From NCBI GenBank assembly GCA_031835245.1, contig JAVKOQ010000171.1:1-64000 (forward strand): a stretch of 64,000 nucleotides of DNA. The letters run 5' to 3'. Source of the DNA: Balamuthia mandrillaris (taxonomy: Eukaryota > Discosea > Longamoebia > Balamuthiidae). Every line of letters begins with the position of its first letter. Positions within the stretch are counted from its first letter, which is position 1. Below the pieces are notes generated by a model. It was not told the DNA's origin and searched no databases. It was given only the letters and a program-made list of their open reading frames with translations. Position numbers and translations under genes: made by a program. This document shows, piece by piece, positions 44,546-59,379 of the stretch.

Positions 44546-45606
44546 CGCATGCGGACAACGCGTAGAGGAAAAAAAAACCCTTTGCTGCTGTTCCTTCCTC
44601 CTGTTTCTTTATGCAAAGGAGAGAAAAATAAACAAGATGAGATGAGAACAAGATTGAAAGGAGAAAGAGGCTGAGATTCTAGAAATTTTGAATACCAATC
44701 AGTTATTGTTTTGTATTATTATCGTAGCTCGAACGAACAATCCTTTGGGTTCTATGTCCGCACAAGATCTTTTTTTTAAAAAAAAAAAAGAGCAGAGGGT
44801 TGCTTCTTTCTTCCCTCTTTTTCTCTTCCGCCGAAAATTTTTTTGTTGCAGCAAAGAAATAACGCTCTTCTTTCTTCCTCCCCTCCGCTACCTTTTTCTT
44901 TTTCTTCGCGCCCTAAAAGGTGTGCAATGGATGTGTGTCTGCGTGCAAGCTGTTTCGTCCAGAGGTCGAGGCTATATCACTGGACAGTTTTTATCCTTGC
45001 CGATTTCCACCTTAATATGTGTAGACATGCAGTATAAACGGTACGCGATGAAGCGCTCCTCAAGCGCAAAAATTGTTAAAGGTGGGAGTCGAACCGGAGC
45101 ACTACCGATCATGTCGACGCAAATGGGGGCAAAATTTCGTGTGGAATATGATCCACCAATCGCCGACGAGCTATTTCTAAATACCCCTCGCGTAAAAATC
45201 GCTCTTTCCTCCTTTTTTCTTTTTGGTCCGTTAAATTTATTTTTTTTTTGGCCACAGAAAAAAAAAACGTTAGGTACACGCTACCTCACACGACTTCCCA
45301 CCCCTTTCGACTCTCTCAAGTCTCTTCCTCTTCCCCTTTGCTTTTCCTGTCTTCTGTCCTCTGCTACTAAGGTACGCTACATTTTTGAGTTTGATTTTGA
45401 TTTTGATTTTTTTTTCACTCGCTCCCTATTTTTACGATTTCTTCCTCTTCTCATCTGTTTTTTTTCCCCTATTTTTTTGCCTTGTGTTCCACTTTGGTCT
45501 TTCTATAGCTCTCTTTCGCTCTTGTCTCGCTCTCGTTTCTTCGCTACTACTACCTCGTTCTTCGCTTTCCTTGTTTCTTCCGTTCTCAACCTCTTCCTTC
45601 ACAAAA
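44546..45606. promoter_or_regulatory. Divergent promoter region of NudE and PTB
   Basis: 1061 bp, T- and CT-rich on the plus strand in the right half (45200-45590), which is probably PTB promoter and 5' leader. A plus-strand frame at 45029 is open but has no recognisable protein. A GGTGGGAGTCGAACC sequence at 45082 resembles a tRNA B box on the minus strand but no tRNA can be folded around it. Confidence 0.45.
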
Positions 45607-47244
45607 ATGATGTCAGGGTATTATTCTCTCGTTTCCTTTTTTTCCCATCTCTTTGATTTTTTTACCTCTTCTCCAAATTCCTTTTCCTTCCATCAATCTG
45701 CCGATTGCCCAAATCATCTTTTTTTTCTTCCTTTCTTTTTTGTGTTTAGTTGACGGTTCCCCCTGACCTTTTTCACCTACTTACATAGCACCCAAGAAGA
45801 TTTCAGCTATGACGGCAGTGACCAGATGAACAAAGGCAAGTCTGGGGAGAACATGCCCTCTCCCGTCGTTCACGTGAGGAACCTCCCTCAAGACTGCTCT
45901 GAGCAGGAGATCACCGCCATTGCCTGTCCCTTTGGCAGGGTGGAGCGCGTGTTCATGCTGAAGGGCAAGAACCAGGCCTTTGTGCAGATGCAGGATCTGC
46001 AGACTGCCACCGCCCTCGTCCAGTACTACTCCCAAGTGCAGGGCAACATTCGCGGCAGGCCCTGCTACTTCCAGTACTCGAACCGCAATGAGATCACCAC
46101 TACGCCAGAGGATGAGCAGCCCAACCACATCCTCTTGGTCAGTGTGCTGAACCTCGCCTACCCCGTCACCATCGACACCCTCTACCAGGTCTTCTCCAAG
46201 TTTGGCGCCATTGTCCGCATCATCATCTTTAACAAGAAGGGCTTCCAAGCGCTGGTCGAGTTTGCCGACAAGTCCGCCGCCCAGAATGCCCGTGAGTCCC
46301 TCGACGGCCAAAACATCTACAGTGGCTGCTGCACCCTCAGCATCAAATACTCTCGCCTGCCTACCCTCACCGTGCGCTACAACAATGACAAGACGCGCGA
46401 CTTTACCAACCCCTCACTCCCCTCTGGCGGTGATCCCTCTGGCGGACCCTCTGCCGCTGGCCCCGCTGGTGCCGCCGGCATGGGTCCCGCCGGCATGTTC
46501 CCTGACAGCAACCCCTACGCCCCGTACGGCTATCCCCCTCAGTATGCTGCGGCTGCTAAGACGGCTGCCGCTGGTATGGGTCCTGCCGGCATGGCTATGG
46601 GAGCCATGCGCATGCCTGGCATGCCTCACGCTGCTGGCATGGGCATGGGCGGTCCCACTGTCCTCATCGTCAGCAACTTGACGCCGGAACGCATCCTCCC
46701 CGACCACATCTTTACTCTCTTTGGTGTCTACGGAGACGTCCTTCGCGTGAAGATCCTCTACAACAAGCCTGACACTGCCCTCGTCCAGTTTGCCTCCCCT
46801 CATGGCGCCGAGACGGCCCTCTCTCACCTGAACGGCCTGCCCTTGCATGGCAAGAATCTCCTCATTAACTTCTCCAAGCACAACTCCATCTCCCTGCCTC
46901 GCGATGCCCAGCAGGAGGGATCTCACCTCACCAAGGACTACTCTGGTTCTCCTCTCCACCGCTACAAGGTGCAGGGCAGCAAGAACTATCACCACATTTG
47001 CTCGCCCAGCCCCGTCCTTCACATCTCCAACATCCCCATCGCGGCCACGGAGGAAGAAGTCAAGGCCCCCTTTTCCCAGTTTGGCACCGTCACTGGCTTC
47101 AAGTTCTTCAGCAAGGACAAGAGGATGGCCCTCTTGGAGATGAGCAGCTTGGACGAGGCGGTGGAGGCCCTGATGAACCTGCACGACTACTTGTTGGGGG
47201 ATCACAACCTCCGCGTCTCCTTCTCCAAGTCCCAACTTCAGTAA
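45607..47244 (+). CDS. PTBP1: Polypyrimidine tract-binding protein, four RRMs
   Basis: Two coding exons: a minute first one of 11 nt (45607-45617, ATGATGTCAGG) and 45789-47244; 488 residues. The join gives MMSGTQEDFSYDGSDQM before RRM1. RRM1 (about 27-100, VVHVRNLP ... GKNQAFVQM), RRM2 (about 115-190, KGFQALVEF), a Met/Gly/Ala-rich linker (about 205-285), RRM3 (VLIVSNLTPERILPDHIFTLFGVYGDV ... TALVQFAS) and RRM4 (VLHISNIP ... RMALLEMSS) follow the PTB/hnRNP L order and spacing. It binds CU-rich RNA to control splicing, IRES use and 3' processing. Codon use is more GC-rich than in neighbouring genes, as expected of a highly expressed gene, and the whole RRM region has no introns. Confidence 0.95.
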
Positions 47245-47946
47245 AGAAGAAGAAAGAAAGAGCCACCATTTGTGTGTGTTGAACTTTTCTTTTCTTTCTG
47301 TTGTTGTGAGCCCACCTGTTCTTCTGCCACCCCCCTCCCTCTTTTTTAAAGGAGCTGGAGCTCAGCTCTCCTTCCTCCTTTTTTTTTTCTTTTTCTCCCT
47401 TTCATTTCGTTCATGTACGTTGCTCTTCTTGTTGCATTGACGCAAACCCTTTTAACAAACAAAAAACAACAAAACAAGAATACAAAGTTTCACTTGCGTC
47501 CGTTGTTTGATGATGGTTTTCTTTCTTTCTTTTCCAATTTCTCTGCATTTCTTTCCTTCTTTCCTTCATTTTTTAAGGTATCAAAGGACCAATTAAAAAT
47601 CAGAAATTTGACGTAAATATTTCCAATTTTGAACAATTGAGATCAATTAAACTCACCCCATTGGCTATCCCATTTAAGGCACCTCTTTAAGAAATAAGGA
47701 ACCCTCCTTACGTTTTGGGGGCTGCCACTATCCTCTCCTCTCTCTCTTTTTCTCTCTTCAAGAAATAAAAAAAAAAGAGACTCTCTTCTTCTCTCTTTTT
47801 TTTTTTTAAATTCTCTCTTCTTCTTCTTCTTCTTCTTTTCTTTCTTTCTTTCTTTCTCTCTTTTTTTGTTTCTCTTCTTTTCATTTTTCTTCTGGAAAAG
47901 ACAAAGGAAGCAGCCAAAGTTTTGTTTTGTTAAAAAAAAAAACAAA
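47245..47946. other. PTB 3' region and promoter of the transporter gene
   Basis: 702 bp with several long pyrimidine runs (47360-47400, 47760-47890), including TTCTTCTTC blocks. If the PTB transcript extends through here, its 3' UTR would contain many PTB-type CU elements. No gene is seen. Confidence 0.4.
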
Positions 47947-50403
47947 ATGATGAACGAAGAGACGGAGGAAGGGAGAGTGACGGCTGCAAATAGCAATAAG
48001 GAGGGGGCGAGGCAGTGGTGGACAAGGTTGGCAACCCTTCGGCACTTCAAGCTCTTCCTGCTGTGTTTGTTTTTCATCTTGACTGGAGTCGGTACGTTTT
48101 ATTTTTTTGCTCTTTCTCTCTCGTTCAACATTGGCTGTTGCTACCTCCTTCTTACCTGCTACTTTTTTTTTCTTCCCATCTCTTTCATTTATGTTTTTTG
48201 TTTTTGTTCTCATCTCCACTTCATACTTTTCTCTTCTTGTTTTCTCCTTTTTTTTTCTTCTCTTTCATGTTTCATCTCTGAACTTTCGTCTCTCTTCTTT
48301 TCTTTCTTTTTTCGTGTGGTTTAAAGGCAGCAATGTGACGTTCTACACGATGGGCTTGGACATGGAGGGCTACCCACTGTTCCTTCTCTACTCGACCTCC
48401 ATCCTGTACATCCCTCCTTCCTTCCTGTGGCTCTATACGGCGCACTATTGGAACAAATGGAAGCAGAGAAAGAAGGAGGAGAGGGAGAAGGAGAGCGAGC
48501 AGCTGTTGTTGGCTTCGCAACAGGCATCGGACGTGTTGGCGCCGCTTCAGATCCCATCTCCCACCTATGAGAAGCTGGCAAACAATGAAGGACAGGAGGA
48601 GAAAGAGGAGCGCACAAGCTTGTTTCCAGCGACCACGGCTAACAATGATGTTCTGAAGGATGGAGATAAAGTGGGAGATGAAGAGCAGGAGACTGAAGGA
48701 GAAGAAAAGACAAAGTTGTCATGGCAGAAATTGCACTTGCATTACGTTGGTATAGCTTTGGCAACTGTGGTTTACTCTGCTATGGTTCAATATCCTGTAC
48801 GTAACACCTTCCTTCCTTGCTTCGTTTTTGTGCTCTTTCTCTCTGAGTCCTCCTTTCATCTATTTCTTCCTTCATCCTTCAACCATCATCCCTCATCCTT
48901 CATTCGTTATCCGTCATCCTTCAAGCTTAATCCTTCATTCTTCGTTTGCGTCTTTTTTTTCTTCCTCTTAACGCTATATTTGCATCGGTTAAAAAGGATC
49001 CACACGTGAGCGGCAGCTTGCAGTCCATTCTCGCTCAGGTCTCTCTTCCATTGACTGGGCTTGGCGCTCGTTTCTTTGGTGAAGAGCGATTCGGATTCTG
49101 GAAGGTGCTTGGAGGCTCTGTTGTGTTTTCTGGTACCGCGTTGGCTGTATTACCACCCGTTTTTCATTCTTCTGCTGGCAATTGGATTTGGGTTTTGGGT
49201 AATGCCCTTCTGCTTCTTTGCGCTTCTATCTTAGTCATTCTTCTCGTTACCATTCCCTGATCTACTTCTCTTTTCTCGCGGTATAATTTCTGATGTTTGT
49301 TTTTTCTTTTTCAAGTGTATTTCTTGTCCAACTTTCCGTTGGCGGTTCAAGCTGTATGGCAAGAAGTGTTGTTCATGCGGTACGTGTGTTTTTGTTATTC
49401 GTTTGTTCGTTTTCATTTTCTCCCACTTTCTTCCTCCTCCATGTCTCTTCAATATCCTTTCTTCTGAGATGTATTTTAACACCAAAGGTATCACGTGGGA
49501 GAGCTTCACGCCGTCGTTTGGACTTCCATCTATTGTGCACTGGGGATGGTACTTTGTTTTCCTCTAGATATGGTTCCCTTCTTAGGGGGTTTGGACGTCT
49601 CTGGACTCATGGAGTATGTGTCTTCGTCCTTTATCTTCCCCATTCTCCTTTATCTCATTCCATTTGCAATGCTAACTTTTTCATTTGCAGCAATCAAAGG
49701 GATGCTTTTCTTTGCTTCTTTGGAGTGGAGCCATTGGTGCCACAGTGTCGCAAAGGGGCGTGGGGGTCCGTCATCATCTTCACTGCTTTCTACTTTGTCA
49801 ATTCCTACTTGCTTGCTCTCGTAATCTCTCATGAGGGAGCCACTTTCCAAGGAGGTTTGCTGTTATCTACTTGCTTCTGTTGCTGTTGCTCTGTTAATTG
49901 CTAACCCTTCTCTTGCTTTCTGCTTCTCTCTCTTTTTCAATTCAAAAATGTTTTCTCGAAAAGTGGTGGGAACGTTGATAACACCAGCAACATCAATCTA
50001 TTATGCCATTCCCTTTATCGCTCGTTCCGAGTATGAACGGTTGACTTGGTATGTGATAGTGGGGCTGGTGCTGATTCTCGCGGGCATGTTCCTTTACAAG
50101 TTGGACATTGACCCCTCCCAACTTTGGCGAAAGTTTTGTTGTTGCTCCGATCAACGAGTCCTCATTATTGGTAACGAGGAAGAAAAGAGGAGACAGGAGA
50201 AGAAGGACAACGGAGGTGAAGAAGAAGATGAAAATGAACAGGGAGTCATGACGCTGATCGGAGGGAGAAGAAGAAAAAAGTATGTCGTCGTCGGTGCAGG
50301 CGACGCCGACGACGGAGCGGGGGATGCTGCAGATGTGGAACAACCCACAACGGTTGTCGTTGAGAGCGAAGAGGGAACGAGACATTCTCCTCGTTGTAAA
50401 TAA
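47947..50403 (+). CDS. CRT-like transporter of the drug/metabolite transporter superfamily
   Basis: Seven exons: 47947-48091, 48327-48796, 48997-49198, 49316-49379, 49488-49613, 49691-49854 and 49964-50403; 536 residues in phase. About ten hydrophobic helices are seen: LFLLCLFFILTGVG, PLFLLYSTSILYIPPSFLWL, YVGIALATVVYSAMVQ, VLGGSVVFSGTALAVLPPVF, GSVIIFTAFYFVNSYLLALVI, WYVIVGLVLILAGMFLYK and others. Family hallmarks are SNFPLAVQAVWQE near the middle (the CRT pattern of a Ser/Pro helix followed by a Glu) and GTLITPATSIYYAIPF. Long acidic loops lie after helix 2 and at the C terminus (with CCCS). Relatives sit in the digestive vacuole or endolysosomal and plastid membranes and move peptides or thiols. 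The substrate here is unknown. Confidence 0.75.
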
Positions 50404-50482
50404 TTTTTTTTAACAAAGAAAAAACAAACAGAATTATAAAACAAAACATTAAAAGTTTTAAGATGCACAATAAACTACATAT

Positions 50483-50885
50483 TTAAGGGGGCTTGCCATG
50501 CTTTCTTTCTTGTTCGTCTCTGTCCGGGCACTTCTCGGACGATCTGTCCTTAGCGTAGCCCATGGCCTTCAGAGCCGTCTCAATGTCGTCCAAAACGTCA
50601 GGGTCTTCGATGGTGGCGGGCGTCGTGTAGACTTGGCCTTCGGCGATCTTTCTCATGGTGGCGCGAAGGATCTTGCCGGAGCGCGTTTTGGGGAGAGCGG
50701 AAACCACTGTGGCGTGTTTGAAGGCGGCCACGGGACCGATGTTTTCGCGAATTTGTTGGATGCATTCGCGGATGACTTCTTTGGAATCTCGTTGTACTCC
50801 TTTTGAAGAGGGAGAATGGAAGATGAGAAAGAGAATAGTGAAAAGAGAGAAACAGAGAACAGAAGGACACAACAGGGACTACAAA

Positions 50886-50922
<37 letters not shown>

Positions 50923-53349
50923 AGTCAACGAAAGAAAGGGAGAAAAACCTGATTTGAGGACCAAAAAACCAAGAGGTAATTCTCCTTTAAGTTCGTCAGG
51001 AACCCCGATGACAGCACACTCAGCCACATCAGGGTGAGCAGAGAGAACTTCTTCAAGCGAACCGGTGCTCAATCGATGGCCGGCAACGTTGATCACGTCA
51101 TCAGTTCTGGACATGACATGAATGTAGCCTTCTTCATCAATAACTCCTGTTTTCATGGAACGAAAAAGATTCAGAGAGAGAGAGAGAGAGAGAGAGAAGA
51201 AAGCGACGAACAGAAATAGTCTTACCAGCATCGCCAGACCGATAGTAACCAGGGAAAGTTTCAAGGTAGGCAGAATGGAACTTGTCGGCAGCCTTGAAGA
51301 GGTTGATTAGAGTGCCGGGAGGAAGTGGTAGCTTTATAGCAATTTCACCAAGGTGATGACTGCGAGGCAATGGGTGGCCAGCATCGTTTAGCACTTGTAT
51401 GTTGTAACCTGGAACTGCCAATCCACAACTGCCGTGTTTGACAGGAAATGGAATTCCTTTCTCGGTCAGTCCTTTGTTTTGTTTATTTCGTTAGGCCAGA
51501 GAAAAGCAGAAGAAATGAACAAGAGGTGTGATAGAAAACGATAAGAGATTCTAGGAGAAGAGGCGAAAGAATATTTAAAAAATCTCACCGAGAAAGTTTC
51601 CACCAACACACCATCCGGTCTCAGTTTGCCACCAGTGATCGATGACAGGGGTTTTGCCTCCCAAAATCCGTTCGGCCCAACGAATAGTGTCAGGATCACC
51701 TCTCTCTCCAGCCAACCACAACGAACGCAGGCATGATGTGTTATATTCTTTGAGCTTTAGGCCATGTGGATCATCTTTCTTTATGGCTCGTAACGCTATT
51801 TAAAATTTGTGGTAAGATACAACAAACAAACAACATAAAACAAAGACGAACAAACAGCGAATATGAAATAGAAGGGATGAAAAAAGAAAGAAAACAGAGA
51901 CCAGGAAGAATGCAAGGAAGAGAGGGATGTACCTGTCGGAGCAGTGAATAATGTTCTAACATTATGCTCAGAGATCACACGCCAAAAGGCACCGCTATCA
52001 GGAGTGCCGACCGGTTTACCTTCATAGAGTACAGTGGTGTTGCCATTGAGAAGCGGCGCATAGACTATGTAACTGTGACCCACCACCCATCCTATGTCGG
52101 ATGCCGCCCAAAAGGTTTCCCCAGGTCTTGCTCCGTAAAGTTTCCTCATGGAATACTTGAGGGCCACCATGTATCCTCCATTATCTCTGTTTGAGCATAA
52201 GCAAAAAAAGAAAATGCAGAATGCAGAGTGCACAAAATGAGAACAAGAACAGTGAAGCAATAAAGAAAAAAGTAAGTACGCATACCTGAGGATTCCTTTG
52301 GGATTGCCAGTAGTGCCAGATGTATAGAGAATGTAAAGCGGATCAGTGGCTGCCACCGGCACGCATTCCGTAAACGGCCGGTTGACAACCTTGCTCCTCT
52401 CCTCCATCCACTCTCCCTCTCCCCTCTCTGGCCGCAGCCCCATCCCCTTCTCGCTGCTCAGCCTCCTCGTCTCCTCGGCGATGCGCTGCCTCGTCTCCTG
52501 CGGCAATCCCGGCAGCAGCTGCTCCTCCCGCAGGGCGCCCCGCGAGAGAATCAAGCATCCGCTGGGAGGTTTCCACGCGCTGTGGTCCAAGGCCTTGTCC
52601 ACCAGGGGTTTATATGGGACGACGCGGGAGGGCTCCAAGCCATAGTTTGCCGACAGGATGATCTTCGGTTGACTGTGGTCCACCCGCGCGGCCAGCTGGT
52701 CGGCGGCAAAGCCCCCGAACACCACGTTGTGAACGGCCCCCAGGCGGGCGCAGGCCAGCATGGCGATGACGGCCTCGGGGATCATGGGCATGTAGATCAG
52801 CACGACGTCCCCCTTCTGGACGCCCTTGGAGGAGAGGAGGGCCGCCATGACCTGCACCTCGCCCAGGAGCTCCTGGTAGGTCAGCCTCCTTTGGGAGCGC
52901 GTCACGGGGCTGTCGTGAAGGAGTGCCACCTGGGAGGCCCTGCTGCTGCCTCCCTCCCCAACGACGTGCGCGTCGAGAGCGTTGTAGCAGGTGTTGGTGA
53001 GGGCGCCTTGGAACCATTGGGGGTAGTCGTAGCGGGGAGAGGGGGAGCAGGAGCCCAGGACCCTGTCCCAGCGCTTGAACCACCGCACTTGCTCGGCCTG
53101 CTCGGCCCAAAAGCTCTCTGGCTCGGCCAGGGAGCGTTGGTGCTCCCTCAGGTAGGCCTCTCGGGCGGCCTGCAGTTCCTCCGCGCTGTTGGCATAAGGA
53201 GAGGAGCAGAAGCAAGCAGCAGAGCTGAACGGGTGTTCGACGCGCCCCCCACGCGAGCGAGAGCGGCTTCCAGCCGCCCCGCCCCGTCCGCCCAAGAGGA
53301 GAGCAACGTTGGCCTGTTGCAGCAGAGCGTTTCTCCGCTGCCGCAGCAT
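50483..53349 (-). CDS. ACSS3: Acyl-CoA synthetase, ACSS3-type (propionyl/acetyl-CoA)
   Basis: Six exons: 53349-52286, 52186-51933, 51795-51589, 51456-51226, 51146-50949 and 50799-50483; 756 residues in phase. Residues 1-50 are Arg/Ser/Ala-rich without acids and look like a mitochondrial presequence. Core motifs: YILYTSGTTGNPKG (ATP loop, near 345), ASDIGWVVGHSYIVY, DHWWQTETGW (acyl-pocket region), YYRSGDAG and KTRSGKILR with the catalytic lysine near 696. The TALRAIKKDDPHG segment fits ACSS3/PrpE better than ACSS2. It activates short-chain acids with ATP and CoA. The first exon is very GC-rich, unlike the later exons. Confidence 0.94.
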
Positions 53350-54332
53350 CCCTGTGGCGTGGCGTGGGGTTTTCTTTTTTTGTTCTGTTTTTTTGGTTTT
53401 TGGTATTTATTTTTTTTATTTGGTGGATCTCGTTGACTTTTCGCGAAAAGATGTCTTTTTTTGTTGACGAGGTAAACGATCGCCGGTTCGATTCCGCTTG
53501 AATACATGTCGCTTTGTTAAAGGTGATTAAATGAAAACACCTGCGACTTGGGGACGGGGGCCGTGAGCGTCATATCCGCTGGATGTATTGGACAAACATA
53601 GTTCTTTTCCTATCTCATCTCATCTCTCTCTCCCACTTCTCTGAGATGAGATAGGACACGAGAGAGAGAGAGAGAGGGAGAGGGAGAGGAAGAGGGAGAG
53701 GGAGAGGGAGAGGAGAGGAGGGAGAGGAGAGAGAGGGAGAGGGAGAGGGAGAGGGAGAGGGAGAGAAGAAAAGAGAGGGAGGGGAGAGAGAGAGAGAGAG
53801 AGAAAGGGAGAGAAGAAAAGAGAGAGAAGAGCGGCTTATGTTTTTTTTTCCTCTTTATTGAAGCGAAAAATAACACATTGGATAAGAGCAGAGAGTTAGT
53901 TGAGGGGAGGATAGGGAAAAAGGGGGGTAGCTTATGGTCATCTGCAGGAAAGAACAGAAGGTATGTCCTCTTTTCTTGTTTCAGCCGTGCAAAGCAATCG
54001 AAAGAAGAAGGTGTTATTGAGGAGGAGAATGAGAGTGAAAAATAGGTCAGAAAAAATAAACGATAGAAACAAACAACAAATAACGGGATGGAAGAAAGAA
54101 AGGTTCTCACCAATGAGACCACCCAAAACAGCCAACGAAATGAAAAGGCGAATAACAAAAAGAAAAACCAAATAAACAAAATAGAGGAGAGAGAAAGGTG
54201 GTTGTGTGTACAGCAAAGAAAGAAACACAAAGAGCAGAAAGAGAAAAAACAGAAAAAAGAACAGAACGATGAGAGATTGAAAAAAAAAACATAAAGAGAG
54301 AAAAGAAGGACGAAAGAAAAAAGAACTCGAGC
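53350..54332. repeat. Intergenic region with a GAGAGG/GAGA array
   Basis: 983 bp. The stretch 53656-53830 is nearly pure purine on the plus strand (GAGAGAGG, AGAGGGAGAGG), so pyrimidine on the strand of both flanking genes. The left part holds ACSS3 upstream sequence with a T-rich run and a GGTTCGATTCC element at 53483 that resembles a tRNA B box but has no tRNA around it. No gene. Confidence 0.75.
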
Positions 54333-57412
<3,080 letters not shown>

Positions 57413-57978
57413 TTGTGGGTGTGTGTGTGTTTAAAGGAGGTAGTGGTTGTTTGTGTGTTTCAAAAAAAAAAAAAAGAAGAGGAGACAGAAAAAAAAATAG
57501 AGAATGATTTGTTTTTTTTGTAGTCAACAAAAAAAGTGTAGCAGGTACGTGAGAGGGAAAAAAAAAGTGTTGTTTGCGTAGAGGCAGAGAGAGCCAATCA
57601 ATCACGCTTCCAAAAGGGTAGAAAGAGGAAAGTAGAAGCAAGTCGAACAAAGGGAGAAAATGGAAAAAAATAAATAAATAAGAGGGGGGAGAAAAATAAA
57701 AACAGGTGAGCAATGTTTTGCCAAACTCCCGTGAATCGCTACCCAGCAGCTCCAGTGGTTGTCTTCTTCCTTTTGAGTAGGCCAACTCTTTTTCTTTTTT
57801 CTTCGCTTTTTGTGACGACAAGCTGAGGGGCCAATGAATATCCATCTCGTGTCGTCGTTGTTTGACTTGCTCCGTGTCGACCCTAGGCCAATTGTGCAAG
57901 GGAAGAAAGAGAGCAGGAACAGGGAGACGAAGGCACCTCGGGTCCGCGAAAGTAGCATTCCTATTTTTATTTTTATTT
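57413..57978. promoter_or_regulatory. Upstream region of poly(A) polymerase and 3' region of the F-box gene
   Basis: 566 bp with several poly-A/poly-T runs (57461-57475, 57490-57500) and GTGTGTGTG at 57418. No coding frame of normal composition is seen. Confidence 0.4.
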
Positions 57979-59136
57979 TTAGATAGAAAAAGAATAGGTG
58001 TGCAGCAACTTGTTAGGAAGAGGGCAGCCATGGCTGTGAGCCCACTCCACCAGTTCAAAGTGCTTGTGCCGATCGGCAGTGGCTAATGTCTTCTTATCCC
58101 ATGGGCATCCATGGGCACGCAACCACTTGAGCAACTCCAAATGGCCTCCTCTGGCGGCTGCCTCGCAGGTACTTGGACCCCACGGGCATCCGTTCTCATG
58201 TGCCCACTGCAGTATTTCCAAATAGCCCCTCTCTGCCGCTACCATGCAAGTAGCCTCATCCCAATGGCGTCCCTTCTTTCTCAGCCACTGCAAGACTTCC
58301 AGCTGTCCGTTGGCTACAAGATAGATGTATGCTTTGGGGTCCCAAGGACATCCGTTCTCGACGGCCCACTTCAACACCTCTATTTTTCCTGTGGCGGCAG
58401 CAAAGGCGCAGGTGGAGCTGTCCCAAGGACAACCGCGCGCTCTCAACCACTTGAGGACCTCCACATTGGCCGCAGAGGAGCTCACCTCGATGTCCCAGGG
58501 ACAGAAGTTGCTCTGGAGGTACTCTAATATGTGCATGTGGCCTTTCCTTGCTGCTCCGCTGAAGGTATCGGCACTCCAAGGGCATCCGTTCTCATAAAGA
58601 TATTGCAGGACCTCAAGATGGCCGTAACAAGCTGCCCATTTGCAAGTGTCTTCACACCACATGTACCCTCGCGCTCGAAGCCATTTGAGCACCTCCAACT
58701 GGCCTCCGCTGGCTGCCCTGGTGCAAAGATTTATGTGCTTGGTGTTGCAGCCTTTCGCCAGCACCCATTGAAGCACCTCCATATGACCGAATTCAGCAGC
58801 CGCTTCTGCGGTATAACTGTCCCACAGACAGCCCTTTTGCTCGTGAGCCCATTTCAGCACTTCCAGCTGGCCTTGCCGGGCAGCAAGCATGTTGGTCCGA
58901 GGCGTCACTTGATAGTTGGCATGGTGGACGGCCCACTGCAAGAGGTTCAGGCTGGAACAGACCGTTTGCGCGCTGAGCTTGCGGCGGAGGGCCTGAGGCG
59001 TGCAGTTGAACCATCGATGACAGGTCCTGGCTGCAATGGCCGCCAGGCCATCGGGCAGCATGCCCAGGATGACGGACAGCAGTTCGTTGGGAAGGAGCTC
59101 TTCGATGTAACAGGGCGATGTGCAGGCCTCTTCCAT
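57979..59136 (-). CDS. F-box and ankyrin-repeat protein, intronless
   Basis: 385 residues in one exon. Residues about 10-50 are an F-box (LLPNELLSVILGMLP ... CHRWFNCTPQALRRKL). The remainder is eleven or twelve ankyrin-like repeats of about 26 residues with the signature GHLEVLQ(Y/W)L..(N/K)GCPW, the hallmark of the short ankyrin repeats abundant in giant DNA viruses and amoebae. The F-box recruits the SCF ubiquitin ligase and the repeats choose the target. The surrounding genes have 5-11 exons, so a lack of introns here hints at retrocopying or exchange with large DNA viruses. Shares a 243-bp divergent promoter with the deacylase gene. Confidence 0.88.
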   Translation of the reverse strand: MEEACTSPCYIEELLPNELLSVILGMLPDGLAAIAARTCHRWFNCTPQALRRKLSAQTVCSSLNLLQWAVHHANYQVTPRTNMLAARQGQLEVLKWAHEQKGCLWDSYTAEAAAEFGHMEVLQWVLAKGCNTKHINLCTRAASGGQLEVLKWLRARGYMWCEDTCKWAACYGHLEVLQYLYENGCPWSADTFSGAARKGHMHILEYLQSNFCPWDIEVSSSAANVEVLKWLRARGCPWDSSTCAFAAATGKIEVLKWAVENGCPWDPKAYIYLVANGQLEVLQWLRKKGRHWDEATCMVAAERGYLEILQWAHENGCPWGPSTCEAAARGGHLELLKWLRAHGCPWDKKTLATADRHKHFELVEWAHSHGCPLPNKLLHTYSFSI

Positions 59137-59379
59137 CTCTCTCTTAAGAACTTCAGTGATGTGGTGGTTCCAAAAAACAAACCAACGAAAAGCGTGAGCG
59201 GGTGCCAGAAGAAAGAAAGAAAGCAGCAGAATGAAGAGAGCCGAACCTTTGTTCTCGTGCAGTTGTTGTTTCCGTTAACAACTTTCAGTTCAGGGCGATA
59301 ATTACAGACCCTTCGTGGAAACTCATAGGTTGCTCCCAAGCAGCAACGCCGGAGAGAAAGAAAGAAAGAAACCAAAGGC

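Noticed and set aside
45070-45110. tRNA-like B box (GGTTCGACTCC on the minus strand)
   Set aside because: The bases on either side do not form a T stem, and no A box or acceptor pairing exists at the right distance.
53475-53500. tRNA-like GGTTCGATTCC on the plus strand
   Set aside because: GCCGG before the loop does not pair with CCGCT after it, and the upstream T-rich DNA cannot form the remaining arms.
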